The notes beneath the pieces are model-generated. The model saw only the letters and a list, made by a program, of their open reading frames with translations. It was not told where the DNA came from and did not search any database. Shown here one piece after another: positions 1 through 7,985 of a DNA stretch of 28,869 nucleotides (positions are counted from its first letter, which is position 1; every line of letters starts with the position of its first letter). The position numbers and the translations under genes were made by a program. The DNA is from a virus, in the IMG/VR virus record IMGVR_UViG_3300043429_000335, positions 1 to 28,869 of that record, one strand, 5' to 3'.

Positions 1-2
1 CC

Positions 3-1070
3 TGCGCCATCATTGACGAAGCAGCGCAGATTGTTGACCGCAACTCAATTGAGGTTTTGCACTCTGGCATGGTGGCACGACAAAACCCGCTGCGGGTCTA
101 CATCACCACAGCCAGCTTTACCAAGGAAACCAAGTTTTACGAAGATATGCAGATGCTGGAAGCGATGCTGTCCGGGGAAGCGGAAGATAACCCCCGATGG
201 TTCGGCCTGCTCTACAGCCTAGATCCTGGCGATGATTGGCGCGATCCTACAACCTGGGCTAAGGCAAACCCCATGCACGGCATCAGCGTTTTTGAGGAAG
301 CAATCGCACAAAGGGCAGATGAGGCAAAGCACAAGCCAGCGGCGCTAAATGAATTTCTTTGCAAGACTTTAAACCTGTACGTCAGTGCAAACAGCGCCTG
401 GGTGGACAGGAATTATTGGGATGATCCCCAATGCAACATCCTGACCCAGCGAGAGCCTGAAAATGTGTTTATAGGCTTTGACTTGGCGGCAGTGCGCGAC
501 CTTAATGCGGTCTGCACTTTGAAGCGTTTTAGCGAAAACGATTTTGAGGCCGAGTTTAAGTTTTTTATGCCAGAGGAAGGTTATTCACTAATCCCTAAGC
601 ACTATGCCGACATTTTTCGGGTTGCCCGTCAATCGGGCATTTTGCACATCACAGAAGGCAACGTGATGGATGATCGGGAAATTAGCGATTACATCATTCA
701 GCAAGCCAATAAATACACAGTAACTGAAATTGGCTATGACGCATACAACGCAGCGTCATTGGTTGCAAGGCTGCATGAATCTGGTTTGCCGGTGAAAAAG
801 GTGGGTCAGGGTATGGCGGTGCTTAGCAATCCATCAAAGCACGTTGAAAAATTGATTATGCAGCACAGCATAAAGCACAATCAAAATCCGTTTGTTGGCT
901 GGCAGTTAGGAAACTGCGAAGTCTATGAAGATGTGAACGGAAACGTAAAGGTTCGCAAGAATGAAGCTGACAAAAGTGCGAAAGTAGATGGTATTATTGC
1001 CCTTATTATTGCCATGCATTGCAGTTTGGATCACCCTGCAATGTCTGGATTTGGTTTCCGCACCTTGTAA
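3..1070 (+). CDS. Terminase large subunit, C-terminal part (cut by window edge)
   Basis: ATPase-nuclease that packages phage DNA into the prohead and cuts it. The open frame runs in from the left edge. Its first codons read CAIIDEA, a Walker B motif with the catalytic Asp-Glu pair, followed by a stretch ending in VYITTASFTKET that fits the ATPase coupling region. The nuclease half shows FIGFDLAAVRDLNAV (first metal-binding Asp), EIGYDAYNA, and a late KVDGIIALIIA (last acidic residue), the order expected in HK97-type Terminase_1 proteins. The Walker A part lies outside the window. The stop is 9 bases before the portal start, and an AAGGA overlapping the stop serves the portal. The family call is firm; the exact subfamily is inferred. 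Confidence 0.93.
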   Translation, partial: CAIIDEAAQIVDRNSIEVLHSGMVARQNPLRVYITTASFTKETKFYEDMQMLEAMLSGEAEDNPRWFGLLYSLDPGDDWRDPTTWAKANPMHGISVFEEAIAQRADEAKHKPAALNEFLCKTLNLYVSANSAWVDRNYWDDPQCNILTQREPENVFIGFDLAAVRDLNAVCTLKRFSENDFEAEFKFFMPEEGYSLIPKHYADIFRVARQSGILHITEGNVMDDREISDYIIQQANKYTVTEIGYDAYNAASLVARLHESGLPVKKVGQGMAVLSNPSKHVEKLIMQHSIKHNQNPFVGWQLGNCEVYEDVNGNVKVRKNEADKSAKVDGIIALIIAMHCSLDHPAMSGFGFRTL

Positions 1071-1079
1071 GGAAGCATC

Positions 1080-2489
1080 ATGAAAATCCCAGGAATCCCC
1101 GAAATTTTTCAGCGTAAAGGCGCAAAAGCCAACGAATCTAATACGCTGTATGGGCAGACGGCCCTGGGAAACAATATCGTTTATCAGGGGGACAACAAGC
1201 GGCCCACTGTAAATACGCAAATTCTGTACGTCACCACATCCAGCACAACGGATGCAGGGCGACCAGTAGATACTAGCCTGCTTTCTCGCAATAGTACGGT
1301 TATGTCATGCGTTGCGGTAAAGGCTCGGGCTATTTCCCAACTGCCAATCAAAATTATGGCTAAAGCCGACGATGGCACATATGTGGATGCCATTTGTTCG
1401 GACAAAGTTGGTTCGCGGGATAAAGCAAAAGCCAAATCAGTATTGGGATTGTTGGAAAACCCTAACAATTTCCAAAGCCAATATGAATTCTGGTATCAAT
1501 TCATGATGTGGCATGAAATGCTTGGCGAAGCTTTTACCCTTTGGTGGAGAAAAGACCAAGACAACCCAAGCCAGACCCCGCTGGAAATGTATATTTTGGA
1601 CAGCACCCTAATTGCTGTCACTATCACCCCTGCTCGATACCCGTCTTATCGTCTTAGCACTCCAAGCTATGGATTTAGCAAAGATGAGCCGCTAGCATCG
1701 CATCAGGTGATGCACGTTAAAGATCAAGCGTGGCAAGGTTCTGCCGGTTTTAACAAAGGCATTTTGGCGGCTGAATTGGTGGGTTTGGATCAGGACATTG
1801 ATCTTTACGCCAATTACGTCATGCTAAACGGAGCAAAGCCCAGCGGTTTGTTTATTACCGAACAGGTAATCCCGGACAGCAAATATAAAGAGATTGCAGC
1901 GCGGCTAAAAGAAGCATGGTCTAGCATGGTCGGAAGCCAAAAGACCGACAAGAGCAAGCCGGGACAAGGAATGCTGCTCGATCAGGGCATGAAATACGAA
2001 GCCCTTAAACCTTTGACCTTGCAAGATACGGATTTGGCAAATCTGAAGCTGCAAACCATGAAGCGGATTTGTGCGGTGTATGGTGTTCCCCCGTCTATGG
2101 TGGGTGTTGGCGATAGCAAATACAACAACACTCAAACCATGCTGGATGAATTCTACAAATCGACGATGTATCCGGTTTTGGTCAATGTCCAGCAAAAGCT
2201 TAAACAGCAATTGTTTAACGGATACCCAAATCTTTATATTGAGTTTGATACAAAGAATTTCCTAAAAGGAGCGCCCCTGGATCAAATGAATTTTGCTCAG
2301 GCAGGCGTTACTAATAGCATCATGACACCCAACGAAGCTAGGGAATATCTTGGGATGCCTAAAATAGACGGCGGTGATGAAATGCAAAGCAAGGCAAAAC
2401 CAGCAGAACCAATTGCAGGCACTAGCCCACAGGATACAGGCGGCGGCGGCGGTAATCAGACCCGGAAAATGAATATAGGTTCAAAATAA
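1080..2489 (+). CDS. Portal protein, HK97 family
   Basis: Dodecameric ring at the unique capsid vertex through which DNA enters and to which the neck binds. The length (469 aa) is normal for the HK97 portal family. Recognisable stretches include SRNSTVMSCVAVKARAISQL near residues 68-87, a central YGVPPSMVGVGD segment, and MTPNEAREYLGMP near the C-terminus; these are standard portal motifs. The tail is Gly-rich and low complexity (GGGGGNQTRK). The start follows AAGGA with seven bases of spacing. The stop TAA shares its last A with the ATG of the next gene (TAATG), which is a GIY-YIG endonuclease rather than the expected protease, so a mobile gene sits inside the head operon. Confidence 0.93.
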   Translation: MKIPGIPEIFQRKGAKANESNTLYGQTALGNNIVYQGDNKRPTVNTQILYVTTSSTTDAGRPVDTSLLSRNSTVMSCVAVKARAISQLPIKIMAKADDGTYVDAICSDKVGSRDKAKAKSVLGLLENPNNFQSQYEFWYQFMMWHEMLGEAFTLWWRKDQDNPSQTPLEMYILDSTLIAVTITPARYPSYRLSTPSYGFSKDEPLASHQVMHVKDQAWQGSAGFNKGILAAELVGLDQDIDLYANYVMLNGAKPSGLFITEQVIPDSKYKEIAARLKEAWSSMVGSQKTDKSKPGQGMLLDQGMKYEALKPLTLQDTDLANLKLQTMKRICAVYGVPPSMVGVGDSKYNNTQTMLDEFYKSTMYPVLVNVQQKLKQQLFNGYPNLYIEFDTKNFLKGAPLDQMNFAQAGVTNSIMTPNEAREYLGMPKIDGGDEMQSKAKPAEPIAGTSPQDTGGGGGNQTRKMNIGSK

Positions 2490-3133
2490 TGTTCTATACC
2501 TACGCGCATTACAAGCCAAATGATGATGTGTTTTACATTGGAAAAGGCACTAAAAATCGGGCTTGGAGCGAACGAAGAAATCCACATTGGAAAAACATTG
2601 TTGCCAAAAACAAAGGTTATAAAGTAGAAATTCTCGCTAAATGGCCGACTGAACAAGAGGCGTTAGACCATGAGCGTTTTTTAATTGAATGTTTTCGTCA
2701 AATGGGTGCAAGGCTTGCCAATATAAGTGATGGCGGCAAGGGGCAAGCTGGCGTCAAAATGTCTCAAGACACTAGACGCAAAATGTCAGAAGCACACAAA
2801 AACAAATCAAAATCTATAGAACATAGACAAAGTTTTTCCGAGTCCATGAAAAAGCGCCCTAAAGAATATTGGGACAAAGTTCAAGCGGCTTTAAATTCCG
2901 AAAAAGTTAAATCAAAAGTATCTAAATTGCGTAGCGGGTCAAATAACGGTAATTTTTTGGGCGAGATTACCGCAACGAGTATTTTTACAGGTGAATCAAT
3001 TGTATGCGTGGGAACCAAACAGCTAAAGGCCGCTGGTTTCATCCCAAGTTGTGTTTATCAAGCATTACAAGGGCGAACCAAGACACACAAAGGGTATGTT
3101 TTTACAAGGATTAATTGTCTTGAAAAAACATGA
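2489..3133 (+). CDS. Free-standing GIY-YIG homing endonuclease with NUMOD3 repeats
   Basis: Probable mobile DNA endonuclease of 214 aa. The N-terminus reads FYTYAHY, then VFYIGKGTKNRAW, matching the paired GIY and YIG strands; Glu62 in DHERFLIE fits the catalytic acid. Residues about 91-127 carry SQDTRRKMSEAHKNK and a second similar stretch, typical of NUMOD3 DNA-binding repeats, and the rest of the C-terminus is Lys/Ser/Thr-rich. The ATG overlaps the portal stop, and the end overlaps the next small ORF by four bases (ATGA). There is no split gene on either side, so this looks free-standing rather than intron-borne. It plays no expected part in virion assembly. Confidence 0.88.
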   Translation: MFYTYAHYKPNDDVFYIGKGTKNRAWSERRNPHWKNIVAKNKGYKVEILAKWPTEQEALDHERFLIECFRQMGARLANISDGGKGQAGVKMSQDTRRKMSEAHKNKSKSIEHRQSFSESMKKRPKEYWDKVQAALNSEKVKSKVSKLRSGSNNGNFLGEITATSIFTGESIVCVGTKQLKAAGFIPSCVYQALQGRTKTHKGYVFTRINCLEKT

Positions 3134-3345
3134 GCTTGATTTTTAAAATAGTGGTAGCATCGTTGGCAACCTATAAGCCAACCGATGCACCGCCTAAGCG
3201 CGGCAGGCCACCGAAAACAATACACGATATAGATAAATCTAAAATCGGTGAGGTAATACATGACCAAACAAATGTTGATTCTGTGCGAAGCAAAACTACA
3301 AACAGAAGCGCAGCAAAGCGGAAAAGCCCCAACCGGAAAAATTGA
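3130..3345 (+). CDS. Small basic protein of unknown function (uncertain)
   Basis: A 71-residue ORF whose ATG overlaps the endonuclease stop (ATGA) and whose 3' end overlaps the protease gene by 86 bases in another frame. A hydrophobic start (MSLIFKIVVASLATY) is followed by PPKRGRPPKT, which resembles an AT-hook (Arg-Gly-Arg-Pro core). The region from 3134 to 3259 would otherwise be a gap inside a tightly packed operon, which favours a real gene, but the last 28 residues lie over the protease frame and look compositionally arbitrary. I do not recognise a family. It could be a native small gene, or a remnant left when the endonuclease inserted. Confidence 0.45.
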   Translation: MSLIFKIVVASLATYKPTDAPPKRGRPPKTIHDIDKSKIGEVIHDQTNVDSVRSKTTNRSAAKRKSPNRKN

Positions 3346-4063
3346 AGCACGGGTTACAACCTGGGGGCCGCGAGAGGGCGCGGATGGTAGGCGTTTCTTC
3401 TATAAGGCCGAGGGCTTTATGGATTGGGCCAAAGAATTTACAGGGTCTGGTCGGCCATTGCCCATGTTTGTCAATCATTCAGCGGATCAAATCCCTGTTG
3501 GCGAATGGACAGAATTTGCGTTTGATGATGAGGGCATGACGGCCACCGGCAGGCTGTACATGAACACCAGTCAAGGCGCAGACCTTTATAACGTCATGAC
3601 CGAAAGCCCCGCAATGTTTGGCGGCGTTTCTGTTGGCGCCTATGCTGAAGAATATCAATGGGTCAAAGAGGATGGTTCGGTGTTTCCCGCAGGATCTGGT
3701 GAATATTGGGATGAAGGTTATTTCCAAATCACCAAAGGCGGTTTGCGCGAAGTGTCCGTAGTTATGTACCCTAACAATCCTGCTGCCGAAGTTCAAAAGC
3801 TGGAATTTTTCCGGCCTGACGGTTCGGCTGATCTAAAAATTTTGGAAAAGGCACTGCGCGAGGCAGGGCTGTCCAAGAAAGATGCGGTCACTGCCGCATC
3901 TACTTTCAAGAAAGTTTTGGAGCAGCGCGAAGCTGTTGCAAGCAATCTTGAATCTGCGCCGAATCAGGGCGATCCTGATGCGGAAGTGACCGAAGCGGCA
4001 ATACTCGCAGCACTTGAACAGCGAGAATTGCTAAATGCTCTTAATGCCCGTTTGAAAGGTTAA
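3260..4063 (+). CDS. Prohead maturation protease, HK97 (U35/S78-like) family
   Basis: Serine protease that clips the capsid delta domain and then itself during head maturation. The 267-residue product shows the family's landmarks in order: PMFVNHSADQIPVG with the probable catalytic His73, AMFGGVSVGAYAEE with the probable nucleophile Ser124, and GGLREVSVVMYPNNPAAEV with a conserved Glu164. The C-terminal third (about residues 185-267) is charged and helical, as expected of a linker or scaffold-associated tail. The start is chosen for GGTGAGG six bases upstream of the ATG. The stop lies two bases before the capsid start, and this adjacency supports the role. Assignment of individual catalytic residues is by family pattern. 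Confidence 0.9.
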   Translation: MTKQMLILCEAKLQTEAQQSGKAPTGKIEARVTTWGPREGADGRRFFYKAEGFMDWAKEFTGSGRPLPMFVNHSADQIPVGEWTEFAFDDEGMTATGRLYMNTSQGADLYNVMTESPAMFGGVSVGAYAEEYQWVKEDGSVFPAGSGEYWDEGYFQITKGGLREVSVVMYPNNPAAEVQKLEFFRPDGSADLKILEKALREAGLSKKDAVTAASTFKKVLEQREAVASNLESAPNQGDPDAEVTEAAILAALEQRELLNALNARLKG

Positions 4064-4065
4064 TC

Positions 4066-5415
4066 ATGCTCGACAAAATTATCGAAAAAGTTGATGCTAT
4101 TGCAGCATCCAACGAAGCAAAAATCAGCGAAATCACGGCGGCTGCTGAAGCCAAAGTGGATGCAGCAAAAGCCGAACTGACCGAAAAAGTCGCAGCTTTG
4201 GAAGCCAAAATTTCCACCCTGCAAGCCCCTGCTTACATCGAGCGCACTAGCCCGAGCGTTCGCAAAGAAGTCAACAAATCGGTGCGCGAACAACTCAAGC
4301 AAGTTGTTTCGGGCAAATCGCAGTTTGAAAAAGAACTGAAGATTTTTGCTAATGAAGCCGAAATGCAAGCTTATCTGAGCGAAGCATCTGCTCTGACAGG
4401 CGGCGGTAATAACCAAGGTGGCCGCACCGCCTATGATCCGGTGTTCCGTGCGCTGCGTCTGGCTAATCCCCTGCGTGGTTTGTCTCGCACCGTTGCTACT
4501 GATGGTTCTAGCTATCAGTTTCGCGTGAAGACCGGCAACGCTGGCGCACAGTGGGGCTATGGCATTCAAAACAACGGCGCTGCCACAACTGAAGACACCA
4601 GCATTTGGCAAATTGTGCTGAAGGATATTAACGTCCAATTCCCGATCCGCACTGCGGCTCTGGATGACATTGATGGCCTGGAAGCCAACGTGGTTGACGA
4701 TATGTTGGCTGAATTCGCACAAAGCGAAGCCCTGTCCATGATTGCCAACAACGACCAGTCTGGAACCGGCACATCCGTTGCAACTGGTGGCGCTGACGGT
4801 CTGCGTGGTCTGGATCAGTATCCTGGCGCTAACGCTGTTTATGCTGGCGGCACGTTCAGCACATCGGCTTTCGGCACTAGCGGCACTGGCTCTACCAGCG
4901 GTCTGCACAATGTGGCAACCTATGACCAGATCACCACCAACGGCAACACCGTTGGCGCAAACAACATCACCTATAACGATGTTATCAATCTGATCTATGC
5001 GCTGCCGCAGCAGTACTGGACTGAATCGGCTAAGTTTGTCATCAGCCCGATTTTGCTCAACGGCATTCGGAACCTGAAAGACAACAACGGCGCACCGATT
5101 TTCAATCGTAATGAGGGTCTGTCGGTTGAGGGCATCGTCGGCCAGTTGCTCGGCTTTGATGTTGTCGTTAACAAGTATCTGGACACCCCATCGCAAACCA
5201 CCACTGGTTCGGCTGGCACAACTAGCCTGTACCCGATGTACTTTGCCGATTGGAGCCGGTTCCATACCATTATCGACCGCCTGAATATGGTTATGCGTAG
5301 ATACGACCAGACGCTGCCCGGCTTTATCACCTTCTTTGGTGAAAAACGTCTGGCTACATCTGTGCGCGATCCGTTCGCTGGTGTGCGTTATCGTTCCACT
5401 GCGACAGCGACCTAA
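4066..5415 (+). CDS. Major capsid protein 1, HK97 fold, with delta domain
   Basis: Main shell protein. Residues 1 to about 105 are Ala/Glu/Lys-rich with heptad-like coiled coil (AAAEAKVDAAKAELTEKV), matching the delta domain that acts as an internal scaffold and is removed by the protease. The probable cleavage zone is near EASALTGG (106-113). After it come ANPLRGL, KTGNAGAQWGY, FPIRTAALDD, a helix containing DDMLAEFAQSEALSM, and the terminal GFITFFGEKR...VRDPFAGVRY, typical of HK97-fold capsids. Length 449 aa; the mature form would be roughly 340 aa. A strong hairpin terminator follows the stop. A full-length antisense frame exists over this gene but looks like a codon-bias shadow. Confidence 0.93.
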   Translation: MLDKIIEKVDAIAASNEAKISEITAAAEAKVDAAKAELTEKVAALEAKISTLQAPAYIERTSPSVRKEVNKSVREQLKQVVSGKSQFEKELKIFANEAEMQAYLSEASALTGGGNNQGGRTAYDPVFRALRLANPLRGLSRTVATDGSSYQFRVKTGNAGAQWGYGIQNNGAATTEDTSIWQIVLKDINVQFPIRTAALDDIDGLEANVVDDMLAEFAQSEALSMIANNDQSGTGTSVATGGADGLRGLDQYPGANAVYAGGTFSTSAFGTSGTGSTSGLHNVATYDQITTNGNTVGANNITYNDVINLIYALPQQYWTESAKFVISPILLNGIRNLKDNNGAPIFNRNEGLSVEGIVGQLLGFDVVVNKYLDTPSQTTTGSAGTTSLYPMYFADWSRFHTIIDRLNMVMRRYDQTLPGFITFFGEKRLATSVRDPFAGVRYRSTATAT

Positions 5416-5428
5416 TTGCGTTGCCCTT

Positions 5429-5456
5429 GGCGGGGGGTTCGCCCCCTGCCTTTTTT
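5429..5456 (+). terminator. Intrinsic terminator between the two capsid genes
   Basis: A nine-pair stem (5429-5437 with 5442-5450, one G-T pair) closes a TTCG tetraloop and is followed directly by six T residues, then C. This is a textbook Rho-independent terminator. It sits 14 bases after the first capsid stop and 24 bases before the second capsid ATG, so it likely caps abundant capsid mRNA and reduces read-through into the second capsid gene and the connector genes. Confidence 0.85.
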
Positions 5457-5479
5457 CAAGCAATTAAATTGGACAAATC

Positions 5480-6496
5480 ATGAACACCAGCGAAAAAATC
5501 CTGAACGGTATTAAACAGGCAATCACAGAAGGCAAAGAAGCCACTATTGATTTGCGCGAGGCATCTGCTCTAACCGGCTCGGGTTCTGGTGTCGGTGGTA
5601 ATGTTGTCTTTGATGATGCGTTTGCTGCGCTGCGTTACGCAAACCCATTGCGAATGATGGCGCGAGAGGTTCCGGTTATTGGATCGGATATGCAGTTTGT
5701 CGCTAAGACAGGTAATGCTGCTAACAGCACAAATCCTTGGGGCTACACTTTTACCCCTAACAGCGGCTCCCCCAACATTAATACAAGCATCTGGCAGCTT
5801 CCTGTCCGGGTAGTGGTTGCTCAAATGCCAATCCGCACGGCTGTATTGTCAGACGTTAATAATCTTGATGCTACCCTGGCCGATGACCTTGCGCTTGAAT
5901 TCGCCCAGCTAGAGGGCGCATCAATGGTGCAGAACAACGATCAATCTGGATCGACCACAACCAGCACGGGCGCAGAAAGCGGTCTGCGTGGTTTGGATAT
6001 GTACGTTAGTGGCGCAGCTAGTGCTTATGGCACATCTGGCGTAAACATCACTAATGGCATTCATACCATCGCAACGGTTTCGCTGGGCGGTTCGGCTGTC
6101 ACCTACAACAAGGTGGTGGATATGGTCAATGCGTTGCCCTCTCAGTATTGGGCACTCCCAGGCACTGCTTGGCATATGACCCCGACAATGATTCAGACGC
6201 TGCGTCAGTTGAAAGATTTGCAGGGCTTGCCGCTGTTCCTTGAAATTGGCGACAAAGACGGTTCTGCTGTTGGCAATGTGTTTGGGTTCCCGGTTATTGC
6301 CAATCCCTATTTGACCAACGCATTTCCGATCTATCTAGGCAACTGGCCCAGGTTCCTGACCATTGGCGACACTGAGCAAATGACCATTAAATCGTTTGAG
6401 CAGACTAGCCCAGGCTTTATCACCATGTTTGCGGAAAAGCGGGTGGTGTCGTCGGTGCGCGATCCCTTTGCTGGTGTCCGTATGAGCGCGGCCTAA
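5480..6496 (+). CDS. Major capsid protein 2, HK97-fold paralog without delta domain
   Basis: A 338-residue paralog of the preceding capsid protein. Shared landmarks run the whole length: EASALTG (27-33 here, 106-112 in the first), ANPLR, KTGNA, TSIWQ, PIRTA, LEFAQ/AEFAQ, NNDQSG, GLRGLD, ALPSQYW/ALPQQYW, and SSVRDPFAGVR/TSVRDPFAGVR at the end. It keeps only about 26 residues before the EASALTG block instead of about 105, so the coiled-coil scaffold part is missing. It follows the terminator and has only a weak GGA upstream of the ATG. It may co-assemble as a minor shell or vertex protein, or be a domesticated duplicate. Capsid homology is firm; the role is inference. Confidence 0.88.
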   Translation: MNTSEKILNGIKQAITEGKEATIDLREASALTGSGSGVGGNVVFDDAFAALRYANPLRMMAREVPVIGSDMQFVAKTGNAANSTNPWGYTFTPNSGSPNINTSIWQLPVRVVVAQMPIRTAVLSDVNNLDATLADDLALEFAQLEGASMVQNNDQSGSTTTSTGAESGLRGLDMYVSGAASAYGTSGVNITNGIHTIATVSLGGSAVTYNKVVDMVNALPSQYWALPGTAWHMTPTMIQTLRQLKDLQGLPLFLEIGDKDGSAVGNVFGFPVIANPYLTNAFPIYLGNWPRFLTIGDTEQMTIKSFEQTSPGFITMFAEKRVVSSVRDPFAGVRMSAA

Positions 6497-6509
6497 TTGG
6501 GGGCAAAGC

Positions 6510-7178
6510 ATGACGATTGAACAGGTCGGTTATCTAAATTACGGTGCGCCGACACGCAATCCGTTCAATTACGAAAAAGTCGAGCAAATTGGGCGCGACA
6601 TTGCGACCCAATGGCTTGATACTGAGAGCATTGCTCAGCAGCTAAACTTGTTTGAGGATCAATCGCAAGACGGATATCTTGAATCACTGGAATTGGCTGT
6701 TCGGCAGGCCATCGAGGATTTTTTGGGAATGTCCATATTCCCAACGCAATACCGTGTCTGGTACAACGCATCGTCGCTGTACGGGACACCGTTGACGCTG
6801 GATCTGCCTGAAGTTTCGCAAAATCAATCCCCGTCCTTGTCTGGAGTGCAAATTAACTCCGTCAAATACTGGACACAAGCGACACCGCCTGTTCTTGTGA
6901 CCGTGGCGGCTAATCAGTACTATTACGACAACAGCGGGAACAAAGTTGTTTTGCAAAGCTTGCCAAGCAATTTGAATACCGCAATGACAAGCCCTGTTTA
7001 TTGCGAATACACGACAGCGGCAAACCCGTTGGCTCAGTATCCGGTAATCAAACAAGCTGGATTGCTTTTGTTTGTGCATCTGTACAACAACCGAAGCAAT
7101 ACAACCGAAAGCACCTTGAGAGAAATTCCATTCGGTGTTGCTACTTTGCTGCGGCCTTACAAACCACTGGTGATGTGA
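6510..7178 (+). CDS. Head-tail adaptor (gp6-like connector)
   Basis: Probable adaptor ring that docks under the portal and closes the head with the stopper. The 222-residue product has an acidic helical N-terminal half (about 35-75, ESLELAVRQAIEDFLGM) and the C-terminal signature QAGLLLFVHLYNNRSNT...IPFGVATLLRPYKPLVM, which matches the alpha-helical core of gp6-like connectors (helix, Tyr-x-x-Arg, then Ile-Pro-x-Gly-Val and an LL-x-Pro-Tyr end). A long beta-rich insertion (about residues 85-160) makes it roughly twice the length of the smallest family members. GGGGGC lies upstream of the ATG. The position directly after the capsid genes supports the call. Confidence 0.8.
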   Translation: MTIEQVGYLNYGAPTRNPFNYEKVEQIGRDIATQWLDTESIAQQLNLFEDQSQDGYLESLELAVRQAIEDFLGMSIFPTQYRVWYNASSLYGTPLTLDLPEVSQNQSPSLSGVQINSVKYWTQATPPVLVTVAANQYYYDNSGNKVVLQSLPSNLNTAMTSPVYCEYTTAANPLAQYPVIKQAGLLLFVHLYNNRSNTTESTLREIPFGVATLLRPYKPLVM

Positions 7179-7179
7179 A

Positions 7180-7524
7180 ATGTCAATCAAGCGATATGAA
7201 AATATCGACGTTAATAACCTGACATTTTCAAAATCAGGTTTTGGTGAGCAGCAGACTACGCAAGCCAAATGGTTTGCTACTCGGGCTATTGTGGGTGATG
7301 TATCAAACAGTCTGAAAATTAGCGAAAAATATAGGCTCTATCAGGATTTGGTGAATTTCACAATCCATTACACGCCAAACGCTAAAACCATTGTAGATAA
7401 CCAAAATCTATATTCCATCACATGGCGCGGCCATGATTGGCGCATAACTGATGCTCGGGAATCGAACGATAGGATGAGCGTCAAACTGCTTTGCTATCGT
7501 ACAGATCCGGTTACGGCGGTCTAA
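7180..7524 (+). CDS. Head closure / stopper protein (gp7 or SPP1 gp16-like)
   Basis: A 114-residue beta-rich protein starting one base after the adaptor stop and abutting the next gene. The C-terminal half, YSITWRGHDWRITDARESND followed by LLCYR, matches the short beta-barrel head-closure family, in which the last strands read roughly W-x-I-x-D/A and end in an arginine-containing strand. Stoppers form a ring under the adaptor and hold packaged DNA in place until the tail joins. The call rests on gene order, size and the C-terminal pattern; sequence alone is not decisive. Confidence 0.65.
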   Translation: MSIKRYENIDVNNLTFSKSGFGEQQTTQAKWFATRAIVGDVSNSLKISEKYRLYQDLVNFTIHYTPNAKTIVDNQNLYSITWRGHDWRITDARESNDRMSVKLLCYRTDPVTAV

Positions 7525-7944
7525 ATGGCACAAACAAACCCGCTAACTCTAGGGCAGACAATCCAATATCAATTGGAGCAAGTGGTTACGCCTGTGCCTG
7601 TGTATGCGGCTTTCAATCGTAACTTTGCCACACAGCCAAAATTTGTGACCTGGATGCTGCGAAACATCCATCAACCGGTTTATACAGGCCAGACGCAAAG
7701 CAATAAAGGCATTGATACGCCAATTTTTCAAATCTCGGTTTTTACGCAAAAAATCGAGGATGGTTTCACGGTGTCCAATCAGATCATGCAAGCTATGCAC
7801 GGGTATAGCGGAATGTTTGGCAATCCATCTGCTGGCGGGTTTTTTGTTGCAAAGTTGGATTTAAGTTGGCTTTACAACACATTCAACAACGACGAAAATC
7901 TGGCGCAAGTGGTTATTGATGCCACCATGTATATACCGAACTGA
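7525..7944 (+). CDS. Probable tail terminator / tail completion protein
   Basis: A 139-residue protein that starts immediately after the stopper stop and precedes the tail tube gene by 41 bases. An N-terminal helix (LTLGQTIQYQLEQ) is followed by an alternating beta pattern, with PIFQISVFTQ and a helix EDGFTVSNQIMQAMHG in the middle, then LDLSWLYNTFNNDENLAQVVIDATM. Helix-strand order, the 'x-S-V-F-T' strand and the size resemble small tail terminators such as lambda gpU or HK97 gp11-like proteins, which cap the tail tube and join it to the head. Assignment is by size, position and fold pattern; no catalytic motif exists in this family. Confidence 0.6.
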   Translation: MAQTNPLTLGQTIQYQLEQVVTPVPVYAAFNRNFATQPKFVTWMLRNIHQPVYTGQTQSNKGIDTPIFQISVFTQKIEDGFTVSNQIMQAMHGYSGMFGNPSAGGFFVAKLDLSWLYNTFNNDENLAQVVIDATMYIPN

Positions 7945-7966
7945 TAAGACACTAACTTTCACCAAC

Positions 7967-7978
7967 CCTTTGCAAAGG
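7967..7978 (+). promoter_or_regulatory. Perfect palindrome containing the tail tube gene's ribosome binding site
   Basis: CCTTTGCAAAGG is a perfect 12-base inverted repeat, and its right half (AAAGGA with the next base) is the Shine-Dalgarno sequence for the ATG at 7986. It could be a weak mRNA pairing element or a duplex-DNA binding site that tunes tail tube expression. It may also be chance. Confidence 0.3.
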
Positions 7979-7985
7979 AAAAATC

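Noticed and set aside
4060-5463. 467-residue open frame antisense to capsid 1
   Set aside because: It spans the whole capsid gene but also the terminator, has no recognisable domain, and its composition (Asn/Ser/Cys/His-rich) follows from the capsid's codon bias. A shadow.
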